Shown in pieces: positions 19,790 through 33,600 of a stretch of DNA of 64,000 bases. The stretch is taken from NCBI GenBank assembly GCA_026545765.1, contig CM048839.1:48096677-48160676 (forward strand), given 5' to 3'. The notes below the pieces were generated by a model. That model was given only the letters and a program-made list of their open reading frames with translations. It ran no database searches and was not told the origin of the DNA. The translations under genes were made by a program, and so were the position numbers. The stretch comes from Plantago major (Eukaryota > Streptophyta > Magnoliopsida > Lamiales > Plantaginaceae). How positions within the stretch are numbered: the first letter of the stretch is position 1; every line of letters begins with the position of its first letter.

Positions 19790-22700
19790 ATGGACAACAC
19801 TAATAATAAACTCAAGGACCAGGATTTTTTAGTGGCCTCCATTTCTCAGCTCTCCATTTCCGGCACTTCTTCGCCGCCACTGGTTGCTCGATTTTCCGCG
19901 GACTCGCTTCGCTTCGAATCGCAGTCCGATTCCGATGAGCCACTTCACTTTGATCTCCGAAATTGTCAGGTTGCATTTTCATCTCCGCTTTTTCTGATTG
20001 CATTCTGGTTGATGGTAGTGTTGATTATTACTACAAATTGTAGCTTATATTTTGTCTCTGTTCTCATTAATTATTATGTTAAGTTTTAGGATTATTAGCG
20101 TTCATTTTGCAATTCAGAAGCTATCTGAACACTAGGAAGATACAGAGAAAAGATAGTTGTTCATAGTTTGAAGCAGTTTATGTTAAGGGTGAGTGCTAAA
20201 ATGCATTCATCGATTTAGTACGGGTACAGGGGCACCTGGTGGACTTATTACTCCCTCTGTATAGCTTCTTTTTTAATTTAAAATGACATAAGAGAAGTCT
20301 AAGCCTGGCATTGTAAATTGTGTAATCACGTTTTTAATTTATAGTAGTAAAACTTTTTTGTTTTCGTTCTTTTCCTGTTTAAACTTTTTGTTTCTATTTT
20401 AATCCCGTAAGTTGTATATCTATTATTGAGTTGACGATTAATTATGCTCTACAACCCCCTTTTTTCTTACTCCAGCTTCTCAAGTTGGGACCGTCTCAAT
20501 TGTTATGTATATCTGAAGTTTCTGGAGAAGAAGATAAAGAGGTATGATATTGGTTCATTGATTGCACATCAGACATGCACATTTTCCTATTCGATCGTAT
20601 ATGGCAACAATTAAAATTTTCGCCTCGCGTTTGTTCAAGTAGTCGGTTTATTTTTCATTTGCTTTTTCAACTGAAAAGTGTTTTAAGTATTGCAGTGCTG
20701 TGCACGATCGTTTGGTTTTTTAAAGTTGATATCAGCGTGTTGACATGTTCATGAGTGTGCCTTCTTTTACTACCAACAAGTTGGTGACTCTGATGAATAT
20801 GAAATCCTAATTGTATTTTTTCCTGCTTGAGTGGAAGGAAAAACTTAATCCTTCTTACTGGAATATACTGCGACTTGAACTTTTTTGTATTGACTTTTTT
20901 GGTGTGAACCAGAAAAACTATTTCAAGGGAATCACCATACAGTTTAGAAACGAGGAGGAAAGTTCGGCCTTCCATTGTGCATTTGAGCAATGGAAGAAGG
21001 AATTGGTTGTTCAAGGTTGGTTTCACGTTTTTTGTTGACTTGGTTGCATCGTCCTCCTATTTGTATAATAATTATCTCCCTCATACCTCATTTAAAGAGA
21101 TTTTTCCCTATGATAGTGCTTTTGCCTCTTCTATATTACTCTTGTTCATCTCTAGTGGTTTCGTGTTAAATACTACATATCGATATACACCTCTCATGCA
21201 TGCAGAAGTTATGCTTTGCTCAGCCATTAAATTGTATCTTATTATTGATGGATACTTTTGGGATTGATTAAATCTTACAACTTTTACTCGTACCTATCAA
21301 ATGCATTATTACAAAGAAACTTTCAAAGAGCGCTTCATATGTCTATCTATTGACAAAAATCTTATCTCCTTGTGACCATTAGGACTTTGACACGCCCTTC
21401 CAGAATTGTTTAGTGGCAAAGCAAACTCATGAGTAAACTATTTAAGTAGTAAATTTCTTTCAAAATGATGTTTTACAACTTATCTAGGATCTACTGCTAA
21501 ATTTTGTAACCTCATTCTAAACATGTGTATTCAGTGAAGATTTCAGATATAAACATCAGTTTCATAGAGTTATCTGATGTGACTGTCCTATTCTAGCAAT
21601 AACTAAAACCTTCACTAATGTCAGTAAATATATGTTTTTTTTTTTGTTGGTGTCTGCTTTTCTACATAAGTTTTAAATATGGCATTTCAAATTAGTGAAT
21701 CTTTGTTTTGAGAAAGTTAAGTACTGCACTGAGGTTATCTATTCTATGTAGTAACTAACACCTGTACACTTCATTTTCCTACTTCAGTAAGAACTCATTT
21801 ATTTTATTGATGTCTACATTTCTTTTTTAAGTTCTAAAATCATTTGTCAAGTTGGCAGATACTTAATTTGAAATGGAAGTAATAAACTGTACTGAGGATA
21901 TCCATTTGAAGTGATACATTACCTAACACCACAATGATCATTCTTTTCTTTCCCAGGATCATCTTTACCAAATGGAGTAATATCATCATCCACGAGCAAG
22001 TTCGACGAGAAAATAGAATCATCCTCTGCCAAAATGTACTTTCATTACTACGGACAGCTTCTACACCAGCAAAATATGCTCCAGGACTATGTGAGGACAG
22101 GTCACATCTCTGAGCTATAAAACTAGATTCCTTTTGGCTCCATGTTTTTTTAATCTCACTGCGGCTTTCCACATTTTCCAAAAGCTAGTGACAATATTCC
22201 ATATAGATTGTTTTCAAATATCTAAATCTTGGATTTCAAGTAAGTGTATGATTTGATTGCTTGAGAATCCATGACATGGAAAAGCGTTGCTGCAGGGACT
22301 TATTATGCGGCGGTGATTGAGAATCGTGCTGATTTTACTGATCGTGTAGTAGTTGACGTTGGTGCTGGTAGTGGCATCTTGTCATTATTTGCTGCTCAGG
22401 TTCTGGCTTCTGGATCATACATGATTCTAAAAACTTCCACCAAGTAAAGTGTTTATGTTAGCATAATTATTTAGAAGTTCTCTGATTAATTATGTGTTCT
22501 CCTAGGCTGGCGCAAAACATGTTTATGCTGTTGAAGCATCAGATATGGCAAAATATGCTCGTAAACTTATAGCTGGGAATCCGTTACTCAGTGAAAGAAT
22601 AACGGTGCGTGCTCTTTTCAAATTTTATCCCTTCCTGGTACTAGTAGCCACTGCATTCTTTTCCAACTACCTTAACTCTCTTTCTTCATTTTGTGCCTTC

Positions 22701-25700
22701 AATCAATTGTGTAGGTAATCCAGGGTAAAGTTGAAGATGTTGAACTCCCGGAGAAAGCGGATATTTTGATATCTGAGCCTATGGGTAGGCTTTCCGTGTG
22801 TGTGTGTGTGTGTGTGTATTCATTCTTATCATTATCTTATACGTACTCGGATGATGTTGGGATGTAACAATAAAATATTTTTTTTTTTTTAAAAAGAAGG
22901 AAATGATACCACTCTCACTTGTTGGCTTCATTGTAGTCTGAATATGATTTGGATCCTTTTTTGAGTTTCTGTTTTTTTTTTCTTTTAAATCTCCTGCAGG
23001 CACTTTACTAGTCAATGAAAGGATGCTGGAGTCGTACATAATTGCAAGAGATAGATTCCTTGTACCAAATGGGAAAATGTTTCCAACCCTAGGGAGGTGA
23101 ATTTTGCACGAAAACATTCTTAGTTTTGTCCTGACCATTCCCCTCTTCTTTTTGCCTCAAGTGTTAGGTCTTACTCTAATTGCCTTGCACTATGATTTGT
23201 GCACAGAAAAAAAAAGAGCTTTTTCTTTATTTTCTATTTTTTAACGCTCATCTGTCATGTAGCTTGATTTTCCTATTTGGACCCTATTACATGCCTTTTG
23301 CATCTTACTGTTGCTTTAAGTACTTGGAATGTGACTGTGAGGTACCAAGGAGCACAACGATTCAAAGACATCGGCAATTTTATATTATTCCTTCACTATC
23401 ATAATAAAGTTTTTTCCTTATATTTTTTTCTTTTTTTTCCCTTTCTTTTTTCCATTTTTTGGGCAAATCTTGGAGTTCTTATTCTGTAAATATTCAGATG
23501 TGTATTATACCATAAAACTTATTACTACTCCTGCATAGTGAAATTACAGATTAGGTCTTGAGTTGGATTGTTTGGCTTGTTGTACCTTCACTCCCCTTCT
23601 CTTTCAAATGAAATTATATTGTTCCAGATCCCAAATTTCCTTCAACATTCCAGGTGTTCCCTTTTTGTATTTAGTCATTATCAGGTCGTTGGCCAACTTT
23701 ATGAGTTTACACTTGATAGCTCAGCAATGACCAACTTGATATTTTGACCGGCTGTATGTTTGAGGTTGGGTAGGGGAGGGATATTGGATTCTCATCAGAT
23801 TTCGTAAACTCTGCCTATATTTTATTTACATTGCTCATATTCAATGTTTTTCCTGTCATAGAATACATATGGCGCCATTCAGTGATGAGTATTTGTTCAT
23901 TGAAGTTGCAAATAAGGTATTCACCAATTCCTGAATTAGATGGATATTCTATATCAGCATCTACAGAAACGTTGTTTATTTTCCTGGTTTATAACTCTCA
24001 AGGAGGGTATTATATCACAAAAGCTTCGTATCTTTGCTATTCGTCTATTCGAACTCATTTTCTCCAATGATTTTCACTCGTTTCTTATCATTATTGTCAC
24101 AGGCTTTGTTTTGGCAGCAACAAAACTATTATGGTGTCAATTTGACACCTTTGCATGGGACCGCTTTCCAAGGATATTTCTCACAGGTCAACTTATAATC
24201 CTCTTTCAATTCTCTGCGCATATATACTCATAGGCATAGCTCACTGCAAATCTTTTTTAAGCCTTTCAATCTGTTCTTGAGAACATGTCTACCGGATCAG
24301 AATGCTATTTATTCTATTACTTCATGCACATCACTAGAAGTGTAATAATATTGTTTACCTAACGCTGTATATAATGCACTTTTGATACTGGATTCTGGCT
24401 GTTATTGTTGCCTGCATTCTTCATTAGAATCAAATGTTTGTTAGATAGTGTTTTGTAAATGTGAACATAGTTTGTATCAATTTTATTAGTTTATAAACTC
24501 TTCTTTTTTTACTATAATTGGGACTTGGCACACCTTCAGGTTTTGGAAGAGTGTAGAACTTGCTAGTCTTAGATACCTGGAGTTTATGCTTCTTCTGTAT
24601 CATTATTTTGTTTGTGTTAATTGTTTTTTGCAGTCTACTACCTGCTGTTAATTTCTCTGCCTGTATGCTTAATATTCTACATTATTTAATGACTAATATG
24701 CCTTGCCGCAACACCTTTGAGATACAGCCTGTGGTGGATGCTTTCGATCCTAGGCTATTGGTTGCTCCTGCAATGTCCCACATCTTGGACTTCACCTCAG
24801 CAAAGGTAATTGTTCTCTTTACTAGCAAATCCAATGCTACATTCCTGTATATCTGATCTTTTATTATCTCTCATTATTTGCTTTACGTGGAAGAAGAATC
24901 CAGGTAGGTTTGAATATAATTAGCTAACAGCTGTTTGAGCTCATTTGAATTCCAACTAAACCCGTCTGTATGTGAATCTAGTATTCCTTCCGTCCCAACA
25001 GGTTCTTTATGTTTGCTTTTTGTGCAGTTCTTCAGGAGAATTTGTTGGAGTAGTTGTTTATTAGATAAAAGTAATTGTAAAATATACTCCCTCCATTTCT
25101 ATATAAAAAGTTTTGGGTTTTTGTCTATTTGATAAATATAAGATGATTTGGGAGATTTTTCTCATTTCGTATTTTCACCATTTTTAGTGCATCTAACCCC
25201 TTTTATTTATTTTTGTTCATTTATAGTATCTTGGACTCTACAAACAATGGCTGGTGTTAAATCGAGAGCACAATTTGTTATATTGAGAGCAATCACGTTT
25301 ATTTTAGGAAAGATTTAAAAAATCAAGAATCAATCTTTCCTGATATAAACACGATTGCTCTCAATATAACAAATGTTGCTCTCAATTTAACATCACCCAC
25401 AAATAATAAGCATATTTCTCATTTGTCTATTTGTAGGCTTTATTTGTCCAATACACCAACATTTTTATTTTCAATGTATTACCTAAACAATTGACAAACG
25501 AAATGGTTTCCTAATTTGTGTGAGAAATTCAAAACATCTTATATGAAAAAATAGGAGGGAGTAATATATTGAGTTGGGACTTGGGTAATATTTGTTTTTC
25601 AGATAAGAGATGGGCCCGGAAATGAAGCAATAAGAACAAAGTTGCCTAAAGGAAAATATAGAGCCTTGGGTATATTTGCTGATTAGATAAGAGGTGGGCC

Positions 25701-27660
25701 CGGTAATAGAGTCAAGTTTGCCAAAAAGGGAAACGTATAGAGCCTGTTGGGATGAATTAAAGGAAAACACATAGAACCTGTTTGGAGGATGGACTATAAT
25801 ATATTGTGGACAAAGCTATAGCCCTTTCTTTCATCACTTGGCATCTCAACTAACTCATGTATGTTTCTTGTTGCCATGAAAATGTGTAATCTTATTTATT
25901 CTCCCTGGTTCTGTTTGAAATGCCATGTTATTCAGTGTATTTTTTGTCTTTGAAATGATAGGAAGTTCGGAAAATTTTGGTGAGCAATATTTTATGAGGA
26001 GAATGAATTAAATAATGGATGGTAATTTGTTTTGGTTAGGGTAAAAACTTACTATTTTAAAATGGTAGGCATTCGGACACCCCGAAATAACATACTGGAC
26101 ATCTGATCTGGACAAAGAATGTAGTATATAGTTGCAGGAATACCAACTACTGGTAGCTGCCCTGTGTGTTTTATCTAAAGGATGCACCGGACTTTATCTG
26201 CGATGTCTGTCGCATACTAGACTGTTTATGTCGGGGCATGCCCTGCATAATGCCTTACTTTTTAACTGCATATAACAAACAATTTTGTAAGCGATGACAA
26301 TTAGCTTTCAGCAATCGCAACTAGAATACTTAACATGAGATTCTACACTTCTACTAGCTTGATCTTTTGAAATTGAGTTTTTGAAAGTCTATGGCCATGT
26401 AACACCTAAGAAATGATTGTCAGCTTCATAGTTTTCCAAAGGTTCTTATAATCCCTGTTACCAGTTTGGGCATACTTGGAGTTTGCTATCTTCTTGGAGT
26501 TGGGGTTGTAATGGTTGAAATCTGGCAGAATGTTCAGCGACGGTATCAGTTTAATTTTTTAATTTACTTGTTCATATCACAGGAAGAGGATCTGTATGAA
26601 ATTGAGATTCCACTGAAGTTTGTCTCTTCTGTTGGTACCAGAGTCCATGGACTTGCGTGTTGGTTTGATGTATTGTTTGATGGGAGGTATAGTTTATACT
26701 GCATATGTGCATGTTACTTCTGTTGGCCTTCTTTGATTTGATCCGATGTTAACCATGTCAATCTATCAATGATAGCACTGTGCCAAGGTGGCTTACCACT
26801 GCTCCCGGTGCCCCTACAACTCACTGGTACCAGCTACGCTGTGTCCTGTCCCAACCTATATACGTAATGCCTGGCCAAGAAATGACCGGTCAACTCCGTA
26901 TGGTTGCCCATAAAGCTCAGAGTTATACCCTTTACCTAACACTGTCAGGTTTGTCATCAGAATTTTTCTTTTTATATGGGAACAAACGTTTGTCTGGTTT
27001 CCTTGATTAACTGAGTAGCCTTTTGTTTAAATAGCTAAAACATGGGGGCCTGGTGCTGAACAAGGTGGAATACTCCAGACTTCATCAGGGAAGTTTGACC
27101 TGAAAGAACCTTATTATCGGATGTCTCAACCTCAGTCATATCAGGTGACCCAAGAACCACAAGCAAACCAATTGCTACAGACCCAGGTATTTATCGTTAA
27201 CCTTCCACATTGCTCTGCTTAAACTGCGAATGATAGTGTACAATTCTAGGTAGCTGAATAAACTTCCCTAATACTAATAGATTTTTAAAAAAAAAGCTCC
27301 AACTAATCAACTCTTTCATAATACAAGTTGAGATATATATTCTGCAAGATTTGCGAGGCCTAGCATTTCCAGTAAACTAGGATCTTTCTCTTGAGTCTTG
27401 ACTCATGGTAGATATCGAGTCAAACGTAGCTGAATCCTAAGTTGTGCCATCATTAGTCATAACCACTAGCGCAGTCATGGAATTGAGCTACATTTATCCT
27501 CTATTATCTCTCTAGTACTTTGATAGAATGTAAGTTTGATAATCGAACAGTTAACACTTGACCAGTGAATGTACCCTAACTTTTGCAGCATGTGTTGCAG
27601 GATCCACAATTACAGCCCCAAGAGGAAGAGGGTTCTGATTTACTGCAACAATCATTGTGA
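19790..27660 (+). CDS. PRMT4: Histone-arginine methyltransferase PRMT4/CARM1
   Basis: Type I protein arginine methyltransferase expected to make asymmetric dimethylarginine, classically on histone H3 R17; the Arabidopsis pair PRMT4a/b affects flowering. Fifteen exons: 19790-19969, 20476-20541, 20913-21015, 21957-22100, 22296-22399, 22506-22604, 22715-22784, 23000-23096, 23862-23916, 24103-24186, 24728-24805, 26583-26686, 26776-26948, 27035-27186, 27589-27660. They total 1581 bases (526 aa), all with GT..AG introns and consistent phase. Landmarks are the PRMT helix [20 protein letters not shown] (143-162), SAM-binding VDVGAGSG (184-191), the double-E loop with E253 and E262 in [15 protein letters not shown], and THW (410-412). 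The N-terminal 115 residues form the plant CARM1 leader domain and the tail is Gln-rich. Length matches Arabidopsis PRMT4 (about 530). Exon 15 could alternatively begin at 27601, losing four residues. No lesion is seen. Confidence 0.95.
25087..25561. mobile_element. Stowaway-like MITE in PRMT4 intron 11
   Basis: The element is flanked by TA on both sides. The left end reads CTCCCTCCATTTCTATATAA and the right end, reverse complemented, reads CTCCCTCCTATTTTTTCATA. Both run on to a GTTTTG. It lies inside the 1777-base intron 11 (24806-26582). It contains the large hairpin at 25256-25391, which may be a second element nested in it. Confidence 0.8.
25256..25391. repeat. Long near-perfect hairpin inside the intronic MITE
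   Basis: The left arm (47 bases from GTTAAATCGAGAGCA) pairs with the right arm ending ATTTAAC with about five mismatches. The inner AGGAAAGATT/AATCTTTCCT continues the pairing around a loop of about 15 bases. Each arm carries two ATTGAGAGCAA-like direct repeats. Transcribed as part of the PRMT4 pre-mRNA, it would fold into an extended stem. Confidence 0.8.
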
Positions 27661-28609
27661 TTTTCTTTTCATTTACTATCACTCTAGTTGGGCTTCTCCA
27701 CAACTGTAACAATATGATATCTTTATTAGCTTTGACAACATAAATATACTTGTTAACATGTAGTAGTATGATATAACTGTGGTGGCTTGTGGTGCAATTT
27801 GCTGTAACCCTCATAGCTTTACCAATTCTTTGAAATGTCCACGAGCTGACAAATAATGATTTCAATGTGGTCGAAATTCTGTTCATCTTTGAGCTTATAC
27901 CCAGAGTGTTGCCTGGTAGTGTTGTCTGGGCATACTTTTATTTTATTTGCTGTTATGTAGGGTCTTCTTGGGCTACACGAAAATGAGTAACCGTCAAATG
28001 GAAGGCGTGAACCTGGTTTAGTGGCTGATAGAGTGGAGAAGCAAAAACTGATGCCACATTTATGTAACTGAAAGTTTTCTGTCTAGTGTCTAGGAGGTAT
28101 AGGGATGACCAGACATGCTAGGGGATGCTTCTTCTTTTTGGCCTGTTTGGCTTCTTATTTGTCAGGAGGCCAAACAATCTTCAGTGATGACAAATGTGTT
28201 ACTCCCTCTGCCCTAGTAATTTTTTTGGTCGATATTGATCATTAGTTACTTCCAATCGCCACCCACTCGCCTAGTGGCGGGTAATCAAAAAATTAACTGT
28301 GGCGGTTTTGTGCCAAAAGAATAACCGGCGAGTGTAATTGGTTGGCCGGGTGGGGTGGGCGTTGTTTTTTTTTTTTTTTTGCACACCTAATACTAGTGGT
28401 CCTCTAGTAGAGGATATTCCATCTTCTGTGTATAGTATTACTGTGGACTCTCGTCCTAAATCTGGAGTTACGATACTAGACAGAATGGTAACTATATTCA
28501 TTTTCGGCATGCACTATAGTGGAGCAAGTTCACCTTCTTTAAATATATTACACATATTTAGAGCTCAGAAGTTAGACTTGTTTTTGAAACTAAAACAAAC
28601 ATTCATTAA
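27661..28609 (+). other. PRMT4 3' flank and intergenic DNA
   Basis: This is the presumed PRMT4 3' untranslated region followed by intergenic sequence. A single MITE-like end (ACTCCCTCTGCCCTAGTA, about 28201) has no clear partner. A T-run at 28366-28380 is followed by non-coding DNA. No further gene is seen. Confidence 0.4.
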
Positions 28610-29600
28610 TTTAAAGGAGAATTACATGGCAAATCCAACCGAGTTCCAGATACAAAACGAGTCGAGACATTAGACAAGTCCTTAGCTACATACTTTTCAA
28701 ACCACATTGGCATAATAATATCCCAATTCAAAAAACTTCCCTTAGCATCACTGAAAACCGTACTTGGGATACTCTTGATCTTGTTGTGGCACCACTCCAG
28801 AACCTATCTTAGACAAAAGATCTGCAACATTGTTTGCTTCACGATAAACAAACTGCACTTTAAACTCCTGAACAAACTGCAAAAGATGATGGATGATCAA
28901 CCACCTATGGCGCCATTCCACTGCTCTGTCCCTGTTAATAGCATCAACAACATAATGAGAATCAAACTGAATGATTAAGTTTTGTATATTCAACTGAACA
29001 ACCATCGAAAGACCATTCTTCTAGGCTATAAGCTTAGCCACATTATTTGTTGTAACACCAACAAATGCCATGCCTACTCTTATAAACTTACCCGTCTCCG
29101 ATCTGATTATATACCAATTCCCGCCTTACCCGGGTTCATCTGAGCTGAACCATCAGTGTTGAGAGAGTAAAAACCTGGGGGGAGGGGGAATCCAACTACA
29201 AGAAGTGGGCATTTTTTACTTTAGGTTCTTTCACTCTACATTGAGATTCGCTATTAAGCTTAAGCACTTGATGAAAAACACCCAAATTTGTAGTTTCCAC
29301 ATTTTTAAAAATCTTTTCATTGAGGATCTTCCACACATAAAATGCAAGTAAGAACAAAGACTTGGGTGATTAAGTGGAAAATCCAAAACGTTCAAAATAG
29401 AGACTCTCTGTCTTATCCCAACTAGAAGACCAACAGAGGTTTCTTGCCCATTCCACCTTTGTGCATTCCATAAAGAGATGTGAACAAGTTTCATCTTCTA
29501 AACCACACAGTCTGCATAAAGAGATTCAACAATATTGAGTTTTCAAAGTCGACTAGCTGTTGGCAATCTGTTATGAAGAACAATTTAGATGCTAATTTTG
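28610..29600 (-). pseudogene. LINE remnant with RNase H domain
   Basis: Minus-strand LINE 3' region. The RNase H part includes FDSHYVVDAINR and FVYREANNVADLLSKIGSG (about 28990-28790). The upstream part, 29494-29231, resembles the zf-RVT to RNase H linker (LRSIETCSHL-like sequence with stops). The reverse-strand 3' end reads TTTAATTAATGAATGTTTG at about 28615, the usual end of plant L1-like elements. Several stops and frameshifts are present. It is a different copy from the one at 20-1840. Confidence 0.75.
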
Positions 29601-30052
29601 GGTTAGCATCTCACTATAGTTGATTTAATAAATTATCTATTAGGGCAAATTATATATGGACCCCCTCTTAGATTTCTTAATTACGGATGAGTACCTGTTA
29701 CTGGAACAATAACATATAAGTTCTGTTAGTGTAAACTTAATTACATATAGGTCCACGAACTTGACTTTTGGCGATTTAAAAGCTTGAAAACCCATTTGTA
29801 CCCCTGCTTATTTTTCAGCTGTTTTAAGCTGCCAAACAGCATTAGTATCTCGATCACACGTGACATACACGTGTGGATCTACATGTAGTTAGACCAAAAC
29901 TTATATATACTTCGATGTAATTGAAATTTGATCTTTTTTTTTTTTTTAAACTAGACGTTGGTAATTTAAATGGAGGCTATTTAGACACCAAAAACTTGCA
30001 TTTTTATCTTCTTAATTCAGATTTTTTCACTAGAATATCTTATAGTTCAACA

Positions 30053-30240
30053 ATGGCTTCTCGCTCGAATGTTTCAAGTGATTATCCGGCAAGTGGTGTT
30101 ATTCGTCCAAGAAGTCAATTAAAGAACGTACTAGTTTATCTGTTAATACGGATCAACCACATGAAGATTTTATTGGCGTTGTCCGAAGCATGAATTTTCA
30201 GAATGGTCTAATGTAGAAGAAAATGTACAAACACAACGAG
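30053..30240 (+). other. Unassigned plus-strand ORF pieces inside the MULE
   Basis: Opposite to the transposase, an ATG at 30053 opens MASRSNVSSDYPASG, then frameshifts into a Gln-rich piece (PPLHQQSRVQNVQQQPTVQ, about 30288-30345). I recognise no family. It may be a captured host fragment or chance reading in the element's 3' non-coding part. No splice structure could be built. Confidence 0.3.
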
Positions 30241-30649
30241 GAGATGTCATGCACACACAATTGCTTTGTGAATTTGTTCCATTTCAGCCACCACTACATC
30301 AACAGTCAAGGGTGCAAAATGTGCAACAACAACCAACAGTTCAAAGAAGACATAAGAGAGTGGAGAAGAGAGTGGAGGCTAATGTAGACAAATACTTTTG
30401 TATTAGGCAACTTATTTGCCTTAACCTGTTGTTATTTGATATGTACTTGATAGTGCAGATAGTTAAAGCATTAAACTAGATCAAACATTGTAACCAAGAT
30501 AGGAATCAAATTGTATTGAGCTTAGTTTTCAATTGCAAGTTATCAATAGAAATATTGTAGTCAAAACATACCAAAAAGTAGTTTAATCCCAGCAAAAGTA
30601 GACTAAAATATCAAAATTGCAATCAAAAGCAGAGCACCACAAGTGCTTA

Positions 30650-33600
30650 TCTACGAACCAAACCATCTCCCTAGACCTCTTCCCCTTGAAGACCTTCCAC
30701 ATGTACCCCTGCCCCTTCCAGTACTTGAAGTGCCAGTTTGATCAGTTCCTCTACCATTTCCCCTGCCACTCCTTCCTCTACCTGTGCCAGACCTTCCTCT
30801 CCCAGTGCCATTTCCCCTGCCACTCCTTCCACTACTCCTGCCAGTCCCTAAACTCTCCTCATTGGTAGTCTACATGCAAAATACATATCCCAACTCAGCA
30901 AAAACCACAATACATGCACAATACATATCACAAGTCATCAAATACACAACAAACACTCAACTACTGGAGAGCAAATTCATAAAGTTCCAAATACACAACA
31001 TACAGATTCAAGGATAGCCAATAACTTACATCATTTGTTTCTTCTGGCTGACTTGCTTGTGACTCTTCATTTGCACCTGCTTGTGACTGCATTAGTTCCT
31101 CATCTCCATTATTTTCCTGCAAATGAGACCCAACCAGAACTTAAATTCAATGGAGCAGTAATTCAAAAGATAGCTAAATGCACTAATAATGCACTATTAC
31201 ATAGACATAATGCTCACCAAAGTAGGACACTTCCTACAGTTATGTCCTCTAACACCACATAGACTACATTTTGGTGGTCTTCTTTGTTTGTGCAATGGAG
31301 CAGTAATTCTCCTAGGCTTGGCACCACCTTCACTTGGATGTCTGGTCCTTTTTACAGGAGGTCTTCCAGGTGGCCTAAGAACTATTGGAGGTGAGCATTC
31401 TTCTTCAGTTAGATCATTTGGCCAAAACCTATAGTTTGGCACTGGCTGTATCATCATGTCATATGCCCTCATGTATGCAACTTTTGTGTGGTTATCACTT
31501 ATGAAGTTTTCCCCATCTTGTCTGCTGTGATTGATAGCCACCCAAGCATGCCTACATGGGATGCCTCCAATGTCCCATCTTCTACAATCACAAGACATAG
31601 TCTGAAGATTAACCACAAAGGTATATGAGTAGTTCTCAATCTCATACACATTTCCAGCCTCAGAAATCAATCTACATCTTCTTGATTGATCATGTGTTTC
31701 ATTTAGCTTGGCCAACACCCTTGGCATCACAACTGAGGTGCAAGAAGCACCCTTCTGTCTCCTCACTACCAACCTTTGCATCACTTGTTTTCTTATCCCA
31801 TACAAAACATATAAATTACCTAGTTAACAATGATCACAGATAGCATAAACAGTACAAAGCATAATGATCTAATAATAAACTTACCTCCATGATATTCAAA
31901 ACAGAGAATCCTCTTATAGGCTCAACCCATGAGTTGAAGCTCTCACTAACATTGTTAGTGCGGGTCTATCTTTGGAGTCAATAAATGCATGCCTTGCCCA
32001 AAATTCTAAAGGAATGTTCATCAAATAATTGTGTGCTGGAACACTTGCATTTTTCATCTTGAGCATTGCTTTGTTAAAGCCATATGCAGTAGTCATTGCG
32101 ACAAGAGTACTTCCTTAGGTCTACACTGCCCCATCTTTGCTTGAAGTTGTCATATATGTGCTTTGCACAGTTTCTATTGACAACATTTGGGGCTAACTCT
32201 TCAATCACTGGAACTAGACCCTGCATTTGTGATTTATAAATCATTAAGAGTCAAGTTCACAAACTAATCAATAAACAACAAGTTAACAAATAAATATGAC
32301 ATGTTTACCTTTTGTCTATCTGCCATGAAATGCTAGTGTTTGTCAGCATCAAATGGACCAACAAATTGCTCAAGGCATTGCAGAAAGAAGCCCCAAGACT
32401 CTTTACACTCTGACTCAACTATAGCCCAAGCAACTGGGAATATCCCACAATCTGCATCTGTAGAAACTGCACTCAACAGATGCCCACCATATCTTCCCCT
32501 TAAATGACACCCATCAAAGAAGAGGAATGGGCTGCACCCATTTAGAAATCCCCTTTTTAGGCCCTCAAAACCACAGAAGAACCTTTGAAAGTGAGGTGGC
32601 TTTTCAATTGCAGGTTTAACAGCTAACTGAACTATTGAACCAGGATTTGTCCTAAGTACCATCTCTCTGTACTTAGGTGACAACCTAAATGCTTCTTCAG
32701 GGTTGCCTCCTAATATCTCCAAGGCTTTCAGCACAGCCCTATAAACCCTCATGTATGGCACTTTGATTCTCAGTTTCTTGTTGACCCAAGGTTCAAGTTT
32801 CTTGGCTGTTATTCCAGGAGTTTCGTTCATTGGCTCAAGTAACTTAGTTGCTAACCAGTTGGAGTCTACCTGCCTTTGATCAACTTTTCTAACACATTTG
32901 TGTCCTCCTTGATAACTCCTTATCATGAAGGAGACTTCATCATCCAAAACACCTAAATTGTAGAAAAGTTAGTTAGTAAACTATTGACAATGCTAGCAAT
33001 TAACTTTGGAGTTACTGAGTTTGGAAATATACTTGCATGAAGCCTCCATGAACAACCTTTACCTCCACAATGTACAGTGTATCTAGCACTATCATTTTTA
33101 ACCCTAACCAAATGAAACCCTACCTTCAACACATACTCTTTAACCCTCTGCCTTAGCTCTTTCACACTTGCAAATACATCTCCTTCTTTAAACTCCGTAT
33201 CCCACAGCTGATTGTTCTCATTAAATTCATCACCAATCCACTCTTCATCACTCAAGACATTAATATCCTCACTCTCATACTCAAAGTTAGGGTCCAGGTC
33301 ATCAAACTCGCAAGATCATTTGTATTTGCAGCCTCAGGTGTCAACATTTGCGCCTCAACATTTTCAATTTCTGCATTTTGGTTTTGCTCCCCACTCTCAT
33401 TTGCTCCATTCTCCTCATTGTCAGACTCCCAGTCAGCCTTCTTACACCTCTTAAAGCCTATTGCTTCATCCTCACTGTCATACATATACTCATTATCAGG
33501 TGCCTCATACTGCTAACCAAATGCATCCCTAGCATCCCTTTCATCATCACTCTCCACAAATGCCTCTTCCTCAATTGGTCCTGCATTCTTATTTTTTTGT

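Noticed and set aside
30617-30868. Plus-strand ORF rich in Phe, His, Cys and Pro
   Set aside because: Antisense of the Gly/Arg-rich last exon of the MULE transposase.
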